Source: Polaribacter sp. BM10 (GTDB lineage: Bacteria > Bacteroidota > Bacteroidia > Flavobacteriales > Flavobacteriaceae). From it: 64,000 nucleotides of DNA. Shown piece by piece: positions 25,720 through 34,320 of the stretch. Below the pieces are notes generated by a model. That model was not told the DNA's origin. It searched no databases and was given only the letters and a program-made list of their open reading frames with translations. The number at the start of each line of letters is the position of its first letter. The first letter of the stretch is position 1. A program made the translations under genes and the position numbers. The stretch lies in the NCBI RefSeq assembly GCF_002005425.1, contig NZ_CP019704.1:1880001-1944000 (forward strand), written 5' to 3'.

Positions 25720-28137
25720 ATGAAAAAAATTACAATTTTTTTATTCTTATTAGTAAGTATACTTACAAATGCACAATCCTTTAAATTTTCTGGAACTGTA
25801 ATAGACGAAAACGAAAACCCTTTACCAGGAGCATCTGTTTACATTAAAGAAATTAAAAAAGGAACATCAACAAATTTTAAAGGAAACTTTAGTTTGCAAC
25901 TTAAAAAAGGTACTTATACAGTAGAAGTTTCTTTTATTGGTTACAAAACTATTTCGCAAAGAGTTTTACTTTCTAAAAACGAAGAGTATTTTATAAAACT
26001 TAAAACAGGTTCTATGGTTTTAGACGAAGTTTTAGTTGCTGCCGTAAGAGCAAATACCGATGCTCCGGTAACATTTTCTAACTTATCTAAAAAAGAAATT
26101 GCAAAACGTAATCTAGGACAAGATATTCCTATTCTTTTAAACTATATGCCTTCTGTTGTTTCTTCATCAGATGCTGGTGCAGGGGTTGGTTACACATACA
26201 TGAGCGTGCGTGGTTCTAATGGAGAAAGAATTAATGTAACCGTTAATGGTATACCTTATAACGATGCAGAAAGCCACGGTACTTTTTGGGTTAATTTAGG
26301 TGATTTTGCATCTTCAACTCAGAACTTACAATTGCAACGTGGTGTTGGTACTTCTACAAATGGTTCTGGTGCTTTTGGGGCAAGTTTAAATATTTTAACA
26401 GATGCTGCTCAAGAAGAAGCATACGGAGAAATATCAAACTCTTTTGGCTCTTTTAACACAAGAAAACATACTGTAAAATTTAGTACAGGTAAAATTAACG
26501 ATCATATAGAAATTGCAGGTCGTTTGTCTAATATTTCTTCTGATGGATATATCGACAGAGCATCATCAGACCTAAAATCTTACTTCTTACAAGGAAGTTA
26601 TATTGATGATAATACTTTAATAAAAGCAATTACTTTCGGAGGAAAAGAAAAAACCTACCAAGCTTGGTACGGTACGCCTAAAGTAAGATTAGAAAATGAT
26701 GCTCAAGGTATCGAAGATTATATTACAGATAACTTTTTAAGTGATAGCGAAGCAGAAAATTTAAGAAATTCTGACAGAAGATACAATTATTACACTTATG
26801 ATAATGAAGTAGATAATTACGAGCAAAACCATTATCAATTGCACTGGAATGAGCAATTAAACGATAATTGGTCTACAAATTTAGCATTAAACTACACAAA
26901 AGGTTCTGGTTACTTCGAACAATATAAAGTAGAAGAAGATGCAGCAGATTTTAATAATTTAATTGTTGATGGTTCAGATGTTATTGTAAGACGTTGGTTA
27001 CAAAATGATTTTTATGTTGCTAACTTTAATGCTAATTACAAAAACGAATCTTTCAATGTAATTTCTGGTATTTCTTATTCAAATTATACCGGAGATCATT
27101 TCGGAGAAGTGATTTGGGGAGAAGATTTAGCACCAAACACAAAAATTAGAGATCAGTATTATTTTTCTGATGCTAAAAAAACCGACTTTTCTGTTTTTGC
27201 AAAAGCAAACTTTAAAATTTCAGAAGATCTTTCTGGTTACTTAGATTTACAAAGTCGTTTTGTTAACTACCAAACAAATGGTATTACTTCTGATTTAGAA
27301 AACATTGCAGTAGATGCAAATTTTGATTTCTTTAATCCTAAAGTAGGACTTACATATAAAGTAGATCCTAATAATAGTTTATATACTTCTTTTGCTGTAG
27401 CTAATAGAGAGCCAAATAGAAATGATTTTGAAGGAGGCGTAAACACACACGAAACTTTAAATGATTTAGAATTTGGTTGGAGATTAAAAAGTGAGTATGT
27501 AAAATTAAATACAAATGTGTACTATATGAATTATAAAAATCAGTTAGTATTAACTGGTGCTTTAGATGACGTTGGTGCACCTATTAGAGCTACTTCTGGA
27601 GACAGTTATAGATTAGGTTTAGAAATAGATGCAGATATTTATTTAAATGAATATTTCTCAATTAAACCAAATGCAGCTTTTAGTTCTAATAAGAATAAAA
27701 ACTTTGTTGCCAAAATAGACGGTGCTTTACAAAATTTAGGAAATACAGACATTTCATTTTCTCCAGACGTAGTTGTTGGAAATATGTTTATCTACAAACC
27801 ATTAGAAAACCTACAAATTTCTTTCTTATCTAAATATGTTGGCAAACAATATATGAGTAACTTAGGTAGCAAAGTTTCTAATAGTGATATTATAGACAGT
27901 TATTTTACTTCAGATTTAAACTTTGTGTACGAAGTAAAACCTAATAAAATTTTTAAATCAATTGTATTTACTGCTTTAATAAACAATATTTTTGATAGAG
28001 AATATGTAGACAGAGGTTACTATGGTACTTTTGATGACACTTGGTCAGATCCAAATAAAACAACTACTTTAGATTATGCCGGTTTTTACCCTCAAGCAAC
28101 TAGAAACTTCTTAGTTGGTGTAACGCTAAAATTCTAA
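25720..28137 (+). CDS. TonB-dependent receptor under TPP riboswitch control, probable thiamine uptake
   Basis: An 805-residue outer membrane transporter: signal peptide (about 1-18, ending NAQS), carboxypeptidase-regulatory-like domain (about 20-105, VIDENENPLPGASVYIKE), plug domain (about 110-230, with YTYMSVRGSNGERINVTVNG and RGVGTSTNGSGAFGASLNI) and a barrel ending TRNFLVGVTLKF. I chose the ATG at 25720 over an in-frame TTG at 25687 because it begins a standard signal peptide. Control by the upstream TPP aptamer indicates thiamine or a thiamine precursor as substrate. It is monocistronic, ended by the hairpin at 28178. Confidence 0.9.
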   Translation: MKKITIFLFLLVSILTNAQSFKFSGTVIDENENPLPGASVYIKEIKKGTSTNFKGNFSLQLKKGTYTVEVSFIGYKTISQRVLLSKNEEYFIKLKTGSMVLDEVLVAAVRANTDAPVTFSNLSKKEIAKRNLGQDIPILLNYMPSVVSSSDAGAGVGYTYMSVRGSNGERINVTVNGIPYNDAESHGTFWVNLGDFASSTQNLQLQRGVGTSTNGSGAFGASLNILTDAAQEEAYGEISNSFGSFNTRKHTVKFSTGKINDHIEIAGRLSNISSDGYIDRASSDLKSYFLQGSYIDDNTLIKAITFGGKEKTYQAWYGTPKVRLENDAQGIEDYITDNFLSDSEAENLRNSDRRYNYYTYDNEVDNYEQNHYQLHWNEQLNDNWSTNLALNYTKGSGYFEQYKVEEDAADFNNLIVDGSDVIVRRWLQNDFYVANFNANYKNESFNVISGISYSNYTGDHFGEVIWGEDLAPNTKIRDQYYFSDAKKTDFSVFAKANFKISEDLSGYLDLQSRFVNYQTNGITSDLENIAVDANFDFFNPKVGLTYKVDPNNSLYTSFAVANREPNRNDFEGGVNTHETLNDLEFGWRLKSEYVKLNTNVYYMNYKNQLVLTGALDDVGAPIRATSGDSYRLGLEIDADIYLNEYFSIKPNAAFSSNKNKNFVAKIDGALQNLGNTDISFSPDVVVGNMFIYKPLENLQISFLSKYVGKQYMSNLGSKVSNSDIIDSYFTSDLNFVYEVKPNKIFKSIVFTALINNIFDREYVDRGYYGTFDDTWSDPNKTTTLDYAGFYPQATRNFLVGVTLKF

Positions 28138-28177
28138 AAAATATACTTTTTTAATCAATTTTGGTTAATAAAATCAT

Positions 28178-28214
28178 AAAACGAGCCTTTTTCTTTGAAA
28201 ATCGCTCGTTTTTC
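28178..28214 (+). terminator. Terminator of the thiamine receptor gene
   Basis: AACGAGC and GCTCGTT pair across a 17-base loop and are followed by a run of T. It lies about 40 bases past the receptor stop. Confidence 0.75.
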
Positions 28215-28413
28215 TGTATATTGAAATTCTATGAAAAAACCTTTAAACTTCAATTTTTTTAGCATAAAAACTACGCTTTTCTACAGTGTTTTTACCAAGA
28301 AGTTTTACCCACAAGTTTTCTAGACATCTTATCCCTTTTCTTTTTTCTCTTTTAAAGAACAAATCTAATTAAAAGAGTAGCTCACTTCATTCAAAAAAAT
28401 AAACTAAAAATTT
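28215..28413. other. Upstream region of the primary sigma gene
   Basis: About 200 bases. It contains an ATG-started 30-codon frame at 28231-28323 (beginning MKKPLNFNFF) of unknown reality. No exact TAnnTTTG element was found in front of rpoD. The frame might be a leader peptide but has no supporting signal. Confidence 0.35.
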
Positions 28414-29277
28414 ATGAGACAACTTAAAATTGTAAAGCAAGTAACCAACAGAGACGCAAAATCTTTAGAAAAATATTTTCAAGAAATAAGTAAAATAGGT
28501 TTAATAACTGCAGACGAAGAAGTAGAATTGGCTCTAAAAATTAAAACAGGAGATTCAATTGCGTTAGATAAATTGGTAAAAGCTAATTTAAGGTTTGTAG
28601 TATCTGTAGCTAAGCAATATCAAGGGCAAGGTTTAAAACTATCAGACTTAATAAACGAAGGTAATTTAGGTTTAGTAAAAGCTGCAAAACGTTTTGATGA
28701 AACAAGAGGTTTTAAATTTATTTCTTATGCTGTTTGGTGGATTCGTCAATCTATAATGCAAGCTTTAGCAGAACAATCTAGAATTGTAAGATTACCATTA
28801 AATAAAATTGGTAGCATTAGTAAAATCAATAAAATTTACGCTAGACTAGAGCAAAATGAACAACGAATGCCTACAAATAAAGAAATTGCACAAAGTTTAG
28901 ACATGACAGAAACAGAAGTAGAACAATCTATTAGAAATTCTGGTAAATCTTTATCTATGGATGCACCTTTTAAAGACGGAGAAGATTCTAATTTATACAA
29001 TGTTTTACAGTCTGATGAATCTCCTAAACCAGATAAAGATTTAATGAACCAGTCTTTGAAAATAGAAATCGATCGAGCTTTAAACACTTTAACATCTAAA
29101 GAAGCTAAAGTTTTAAAAATGTATTACGGTATTGGTAATGAAGTTGCTACAAGTTTAACTGAAATTGGCGAAAAATTCGATTTAACTAGAGAAAGAGTAA
29201 GACAAGTAAAACAAAGAGCAATAAGACGATTGCAATCTAAATCTAAAAATCAAATGCTAAAAACATACTTAGGATAA
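28414..29277 (+). CDS. rpoD: RNA polymerase primary sigma factor, short Bacteroidetes type
   Basis: A 287-residue sigma-70 protein. Region 1.2 begins near residue 17 ([20 protein letters not shown]), region 2 carries [41 protein letters not shown], region 3 follows, and region 4 ends with [27 protein letters not shown]. Region 1.1 and the non-conserved insert of E. coli sigma-70 are absent, as in the known Bacteroidetes housekeeping sigma that reads TTTG/TAnnTTTG promoters. A strong terminator follows directly. Confidence 0.95.
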   Translation: MRQLKIVKQVTNRDAKSLEKYFQEISKIGLITADEEVELALKIKTGDSIALDKLVKANLRFVVSVAKQYQGQGLKLSDLINEGNLGLVKAAKRFDETRGFKFISYAVWWIRQSIMQALAEQSRIVRLPLNKIGSISKINKIYARLEQNEQRMPTNKEIAQSLDMTETEVEQSIRNSGKSLSMDAPFKDGEDSNLYNVLQSDESPKPDKDLMNQSLKIEIDRALNTLTSKEAKVLKMYYGIGNEVATSLTEIGEKFDLTRERVRQVKQRAIRRLQSKSKNQMLKTYLG

Positions 29278-29298
29278 AAAAAAATTACTTTTAAAATA

Positions 29299-29337
29299 AA
29301 AAATCTCAAAATTTACATTTTGAGATTTTTTATTTTT
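29299..29337. terminator. Bidirectional terminator after rpoD
   Basis: AAATCTCAAAA and TTTTGAGATTT form a long stem with a 7-base loop, with A and T runs on either side. It ends rpoD on the plus strand and overlaps the stop of the HMA gene on the minus strand. Confidence 0.85.
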
Positions 29338-29602
29338 ATGAATCTATTCTGCCAATAGCGCAACTAACAAATGACTTTGCTTTATGAGCTATGGTGTTTT
29401 TATCTCCTACTTCCGGATATCCTAATTTGGATAATTTTTCTTTTATCAAATCTAAATTTTCGTTTTCTGATGTTATGGTAACCGTAGAATTCTCTACTTC
29501 AACTTGCACATCTGTAACTTCATTTATACTTAATAAACCTTTTTTTATTGTAGCAGCACAACCACCACATTTTAAATTTTCTATTTTTATTTCTGAAATC
29601 AT
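29336..29602 (-). CDS. Small heavy-metal-associated domain protein
   Basis: An 88-residue cytoplasmic HMA protein with the metal site C12-G-G-C15 in IENLKCGGCAATIKKGL and a third Cys in the C-terminal extension (SFVSCAIG). I start it at the ATG at 29602, which gives the standard N-terminus; an ATG at 29626 would add eight residues and overlap the rhodanese gene. It is the last gene of the sulfur module, 5 bases after the rhodanese stop. It may be a copper carrier or, given the CGGC site and context, a persulfide or sulfur carrier; the latter is speculative. Confidence 0.82.
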   Translation of the reverse strand: MISEIKIENLKCGGCAATIKKGLLSINEVTDVQVEVENSTVTITSENENLDLIKEKLSKLGYPEVGDKNTIAHKAKSFVSCAIGRIDS

Positions 29603-29607
29603 ACTAT

Positions 29608-29973
29608 CTAATTTTCTTTTTTCCATTGATTATATCCACCTAAAACATTAACGCACTTAAAACCTGCTTTACTTAATATTTTAATGGCTTTTTTACTTCT
29701 ATTTCCGCTTCTACAATACACAAACACCTTTCGATTTTTATCTAACTTTCTTGAGGCATTATCATAAAAATTTGCATCAAAATAATCTACATAAATCGCA
29801 GTTTTTATAAAACCTTGTTTAATTTCTTTAGCTGTTCTAACATCTAATAATTGTATGCTATCTTCTTCTAAAATACGTTTTAATTCTAAAGTAGTTATAT
29901 TACTTGTATCACTTTGAGGTTTACAAGTAATAAAAAACATAGATGCAACTAATAAACAAATAAAATGTTTCAT
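29608..29973 (-). CDS. Rhodanese-like lipoprotein
   Basis: A 121-residue single rhodanese domain with the active loop CRSGNRS (VFVYCRSGNRSKKA), where Cys carries the persulfide. The N-terminus (MKHFICLLVASMFFITCKPQ) looks like a lipoprotein signal with a relaxed lipobox, so the domain should sit in the periplasm on a membrane. I chose the ATG at 29973; an upstream TTG at 30000 would overlap the MBL gene. The start is 5 bases after the MBL stop, so it is in the same operon. Confidence 0.87.
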   Translation of the reverse strand: MKHFICLLVASMFFITCKPQSDTSNITTLELKRILEEDSIQLLDVRTAKEIKQGFIKTAIYVDYFDANFYDNASRKLDKNRKVFVYCRSGNRSKKAIKILSKAGFKCVNVLGGYNQWKKEN

Positions 29974-29978
29974 TAAAA

Positions 29979-31385
29979 CTATTTTAAAGTAGACGGACAA
30001 ACGGCAGCAGTTGTGTCGATATCAGTTTTTCTTATTGCACCAAAACCACCTGCCACATCAATTACATTATGAAAACCTCTTGCTTTAAGTATCGAAGCAG
30101 CAATTACAGAACGATAACCACCTGCACAATGTATATAAAAATCTCCTTTTTTTGGAAATTGTGAAATATGATCATTTAAAAAATCTAAAGGTGTGCTTTC
30201 AGCAACATTTATATGTTCGCTAGAAAACTCACCCGGCTTTCTTACATCAAAAACAGGCATGTTTTCTTTTATTTTTTCTTCTAATACAGATGCAGAAACA
30301 GATTCTAAAGTATCAATTTCTTTTCCTGCTTGTTTCCAAGCATCAAAACTACCTTCTAAATAACCTAATACATTATCAAAACCAACTCTAGATAATCTTG
30401 TAATTGTATCTTCTTCTCTACCTTTTGCTGCTACTAATAAAATTGGTTGTGTAATATCTTTTATTAATGCACCAACCCAAGGTGCAAATCCGCCGTCTAT
30501 TCCAATAAAAATAGATTGAGGAATAAATCCTTTTATAAACTCTGTTTGATGACGTACATCTAAAATAATAGCATCAGTTTCGTTTGCAACCAGTTCAAAA
30601 TCTTTTACAGACAATGGTTTTGTAGATGTTTTTATAACATCATCTATAGATTTATAACCTTCTTTATTTAATTTAACATTTAAAGGAAAGTAAGCTGGTG
30701 GTGGTAATAAACCATCTGTAACTTCTTTTATAAACTCTTCTTTTGTCATGTTAGCTCTTAAAGCATAATTTGTTTCTTTTTGATTACCAATTGTACCTAC
30801 TGTTTCTTTACTTAAATTTTTACCACAAGCAGAACCCGCACCATGTGCTGGGTAAACAATAACATCATCTGCTAACGGCATAATTTTAGTTCTTAAACTA
30901 TCAAATAGAAAACCAGCTAAATCCTCTTCTGTAATATCTCCTTTTTGAGCTAAATCTGGTCTACCAACATCGCCTAAGAATAATGTATCTCCGCTAAAAA
31001 GAGCATGATTTTTACCATTCTCATCTTTTAACAAATAACAAGAACTTTCCATTGTATGACCAGGTGTGTGTAATACCGTTATAGAAATATCTCCAACTTT
31101 AAAAACTTGATTATCTTCTGCTATTATTGCATTAAAATTAGTTTTTGCCGTTGGACCATAAACAATATCTGCTCCTGTTTTTTCTGCAAGAGTTACGTGC
31201 CCACTAACAAAATCTGCATGAAAATGTGTTTCAAAAATGTACTTAATTTTTGAATTAGTTTTTGCTGCTCTATCAATATAATCTTGTACTTCTCTTAAAG
31301 GATCTATAATTGCTACTTCTCCTTTACTTTCAATATAATAAGCACCTTGTGCTAAACAACCTGTATAAATTTGTTCTATTATCAT
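29979..31385 (-). CDS. MBL-fold hydrolase fused to two rhodanese domains (persulfide dioxygenase-like)
   Basis: A 468-residue cytoplasmic protein. The metallo-beta-lactamase domain (about 1-240) has H54-F-H56-A-D58 and HTPGH, SGDTLF and PAHGAG motifs of the ETHE1/persulfide dioxygenase type, so it probably oxidises glutathione or other persulfides to sulfite. Two rhodanese domains follow (about 260-360 and 370-460). The first lacks the active-site Cys (LLVAAKGREED) and is likely structural. The second has it (IHCAGGYRS). It lies with a SulP transporter, a rhodanese lipoprotein and an HMA protein, pointing to sulfide or persulfide handling. Confidence 0.88.
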   Translation of the reverse strand: MIIEQIYTGCLAQGAYYIESKGEVAIIDPLREVQDYIDRAAKTNSKIKYIFETHFHADFVSGHVTLAEKTGADIVYGPTAKTNFNAIIAEDNQVFKVGDISITVLHTPGHTMESSCYLLKDENGKNHALFSGDTLFLGDVGRPDLAQKGDITEEDLAGFLFDSLRTKIMPLADDVIVYPAHGAGSACGKNLSKETVGTIGNQKETNYALRANMTKEEFIKEVTDGLLPPPAYFPLNVKLNKEGYKSIDDVIKTSTKPLSVKDFELVANETDAIILDVRHQTEFIKGFIPQSIFIGIDGGFAPWVGALIKDITQPILLVAAKGREEDTITRLSRVGFDNVLGYLEGSFDAWKQAGKEIDTLESVSASVLEEKIKENMPVFDVRKPGEFSSEHINVAESTPLDFLNDHISQFPKKGDFYIHCAGGYRSVIAASILKARGFHNVIDVAGGFGAIRKTDIDTTAAVCPSTLK

Positions 31386-31468
31386 AATCTGTTCTTCATT
31401 TATTACACTTCAAAATAACATCAATAGTGAAAATTACTAAATGATATTTATCAGTTTTAAGTTAAAGC

Positions 31469-33196
31469 TTAATCGTAAGCTTGATGTATATATTTCGCGT
31501 ATTTCTCTTGATGCGATCGGTCTCCGGTTTTATAGAATTTTACCGCTTGGTTTGCACGCATAAAGAAATGTTTTAAATCAATAATTTCTAAAATTCCACT
31601 TCTAAATAAATCGTCTCTTACAGGACCTTTAACACCTGCAAAATAGAATGTAATATTTCGTTTTTGACAATATTTAATTCGTTCTTTAAGCATTTCTACT
31701 CCTGTACTATCAACTCTATTAATACTTTCTGCATCTAATACAATCAATTTTAATGCAGAACCTTTTCTACACATCATTTCATCAAGTTTATCTCTAAAAT
31801 AACTAGAGTTTGCATAAAATAATTGTGCATCAAATCTAAAAACTAGAATATCATCATCAATAACAACTTCATCAAATCTGTTTTTATTTCTGTAAAAATT
31901 AGAGTTTGGGACTTTACCTAATTCTGCTACATACGGTCTCGAGGTTCTAAAAATCAAAATGATTAGAGATAAACCTACACCAACAATAATACCATATTCA
32001 ATTCCAAGTAATAATGTGGCCAAAAAGGTTGCTAACATTAACCAAAAATCGAGTTTATTTGCTTTCCATAAAAAACGCGCCTCTTTAAAATTTACCAAAC
32101 CAAATACAGCAACAATAATAATAGCTGCTAAAACTGTTTTTGGTAAATGATAAAATAAAGGTGTTAAAAATAGCAACGTAATTACCACCATAATTACAGA
32201 TATTAATGCTGCCATACCTGTTTTAGCGCCACTTTCTTGATTTATTGCAGATCTAGAAAAACTAGAAGTACTTGGGTATGCTTTAAATAAAGAACCAACC
32301 ATATTACTAATACCTAATGCTATTAATTCTTGATTTGGTCTAATACTATATTCGTCTTGTTTAGCTTCTAAAGATTTACCAATAGAAATGGTTTCTAAAT
32401 AACCAACCATTACTAAAGTTAAAGCAATAGGCATTAACTCTTTAATTTGATCAAAATCAAAAGTTGGTAGTTCAAACTTTGGTAATCCAGACGGAATGTC
32501 TTTTACAATAGAAACATCTTCAAAGCTTTTACCAAAGTATTTCATTGTGATAATACCAAGAATAACAACAATTAATGCATTCGGAATTTTCTTATTTATC
32601 TTACGAAAGAAAATAATTACAATTACAGAAAACAAACCTATAACAGTTGTATGGTAATTATAATTACTAATATTATAAATAATGTCTTCTAAAATTATCT
32701 GAATTTGATCGCTCTGAACAAAATCTACACCTAATAAATTTCTAAATTGATTAAAACCAATAATCAGTGCTACTGCAGATGTAAAGCCAGTAATAACAGG
32801 TTTTGACAGGAAATTCACAATAAAACCGAGACTAAATACTCCCATTATAAACTGAATAGCACCAACCATTAAAGCCAATAATATTGCAATAGAAATGTAA
32901 CTTTCAGATCCTGCCAAAGCTAAGGTAGAAACACCTGTAGCAACAATTAAAGAATCCATTGCTACCGGACCAATAGCTACTTGTCTAGAAGAGCCAAAAA
33001 TAGCATACATAATCTGTGGAACCAACGCACAGTATAAACCATAAATTGGTGGTAAACCTGCAATTAAAGCATATGCAATTCCTTGTGGAATTAAAATAAT
33101 TCCTACAGTTATACCCGCTACTAAATCTCCTTTAAACAGCGAAGAATTGTAGTTTGGCAACCATTCTAAAATAGGTATTATCTTTTTTAAGTTCAT
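31469..33196 (-). CDS. SulP family inorganic anion transporter with STAS domain
   Basis: A 575-residue SLC26/SulP permease: about 10-14 membrane segments (GITVGIILIPQGIAYALIAGLPPIYGLY near the N-terminus, the family signature) and a C-terminal STAS domain (about 445-555, LIVLDAESINRVDSTGVEML). Candidate substrates are sulfate, sulfite or bicarbonate. Its start codon shares one base with the ruvB stop (TAATG), and the MBL gene follows after 83 bases. The sulfur genes downstream favour sulfate or sulfite. Confidence 0.9.
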   Translation of the reverse strand: MNLKKIIPILEWLPNYNSSLFKGDLVAGITVGIILIPQGIAYALIAGLPPIYGLYCALVPQIMYAIFGSSRQVAIGPVAMDSLIVATGVSTLALAGSESYISIAILLALMVGAIQFIMGVFSLGFIVNFLSKPVITGFTSAVALIIGFNQFRNLLGVDFVQSDQIQIILEDIIYNISNYNYHTTVIGLFSVIVIIFFRKINKKIPNALIVVILGIITMKYFGKSFEDVSIVKDIPSGLPKFELPTFDFDQIKELMPIALTLVMVGYLETISIGKSLEAKQDEYSIRPNQELIALGISNMVGSLFKAYPSTSSFSRSAINQESGAKTGMAALISVIMVVITLLFLTPLFYHLPKTVLAAIIIVAVFGLVNFKEARFLWKANKLDFWLMLATFLATLLLGIEYGIIVGVGLSLIILIFRTSRPYVAELGKVPNSNFYRNKNRFDEVVIDDDILVFRFDAQLFYANSSYFRDKLDEMMCRKGSALKLIVLDAESINRVDSTGVEMLKERIKYCQKRNITFYFAGVKGPVRDDLFRSGILEIIDLKHFFMRANQAVKFYKTGDRSHQEKYAKYIHQAYD

Positions 33197-34218
33197 TAAA
33201 ACAATTCTCCTTGATTAGCTCCTTTTGTTCTTCCTAAATGCTTATATGCTAACTCTGTTACTTCTCTACCTCTTGGAGTTCTCATTATAAATCCTTGTTG
33301 TATAAGAAAAGGCTCATAAACTTCTTCTATTGTTTCTGTATTTTCAGAAACAGCAGTTGCAATTGTACTAATACCAACTGGTCCTCCTTTAAATTTATCG
33401 ATTATTGTAGCCAAGATTTTGTTATCCATTTCATCCAAACCATGGGCATCAACATTTAATGCTTTTAAAGAATATTTAGCTATTTCAATAGTGATATTCC
33501 CTTCACCTTTTATCTCTGCAAAATCTCTAACCCTACGCAACAATGCATTTGCTATTCTTGGAGTTCCTCTGCTGCGACCAGCAATCTCGATCGCTGCTTC
33601 CATAGAAATAGGAACGCCTAAAATGTGCGCACTTCTTTGAATAATAGTGGTTAATAAATCCGTTTTATAATAATGTAATCTACTACTAATTCCGAAACGT
33701 GCACGCATTGGTGCAGTTAATAATCCAGATCGAGTGGTAGCACCAATTAAAGTAAAAGGTTCTAAGTGAATTTGAACTGTACGTGCATTTGGACCAGACT
33801 CAATCATTATATCTATTTTGTAATCTTCCATTGCAGAATACAAGTACTCTTCTACTATTGGACTTAAACGATGTATTTCATCAATAAATAAAACATCTCT
33901 TTCATCAAGATTTGTAAGTAATCCTGCTAAATCACCAGGTTTGTCTAAAACAGGTCCAGAAGTAACTTTAATTCCTACTTCTAATTCATTTGCTAGAATA
34001 TGTGCGAGTGTCGTTTTTCCTAAACCAGGAGGACCATGGAATAAAGTATGATCTAAAGCTTCATTCCTTTTATTTGCTGCCTGAACAAAGACTTTTAAAT
34101 TATCAATAGCTTGATCTTGACCCGTAAAATCATCAAAAGATAAAGGTCTTAACTTCTTTTCAACATCAAAGTCTTCATTAGAAAAGTTACTATTGTCAGG
34201 ATTTAAGTTTTCATTCAT
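33196..34218 (-). CDS. ruvB: Holliday junction branch migration helicase RuvB
   Basis: A 340-residue AAA+ motor that, with RuvA, migrates Holliday junctions. Walker A is [11 protein letters not shown], Walker B is [10 protein letters not shown], sensor 1 is GATTRSGLL, and the arginine-finger region and winged-helix domain ([16 protein letters not shown]) follow. The first 25 residues form an acidic, Asn-rich extension. A -7 element TATCTTTG lies only 4 bases before the ATG, so the mRNA may be leaderless. It overlaps the SulP gene by one base. Confidence 0.97.
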   Translation of the reverse strand: MNENLNPDNSNFSNEDFDVEKKLRPLSFDDFTGQDQAIDNLKVFVQAANKRNEALDHTLFHGPPGLGKTTLAHILANELEVGIKVTSGPVLDKPGDLAGLLTNLDERDVLFIDEIHRLSPIVEEYLYSAMEDYKIDIMIESGPNARTVQIHLEPFTLIGATTRSGLLTAPMRARFGISSRLHYYKTDLLTTIIQRSAHILGVPISMEAAIEIAGRSRGTPRIANALLRRVRDFAEIKGEGNITIEIAKYSLKALNVDAHGLDEMDNKILATIIDKFKGGPVGISTIATAVSENTETIEEVYEPFLIQQGFIMRTPRGREVTELAYKHLGRTKGANQGELF

Positions 34219-34222
34219 AAAA

Positions 34223-34230
34223 CAAAGATA
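34223..34230 (-). promoter_or_regulatory. -7 element directly before ruvB
   Basis: TATCTTTG matches TAnnTTTG and ends 4 bases before the ruvB ATG. The transcript would start at or within a base or two of the start codon. No -33 TTG at 19-base spacing. Confidence 0.4.
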
Positions 34231-34265
34231 ATATTATTTAAAATACTAAAATGTAAGTTTTGTTA

Positions 34266-34302
34266 CACAAAAAAACCTTTCCATTGCTGGAAAGGTTTTT
34301 TA
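34266..34302 (-). terminator. Terminator of the ACIII-cox operon
   Basis: AAAAACCTTTCCA and TGGAAAGGTTTTT form a strong stem with a short loop. On the minus strand a T run follows. It lies 20 bases past the coxA stop. Flanking A and T runs could let it work in both directions. Confidence 0.85.
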
Positions 34303-34320
34303 AATTATATTTTATAATTA

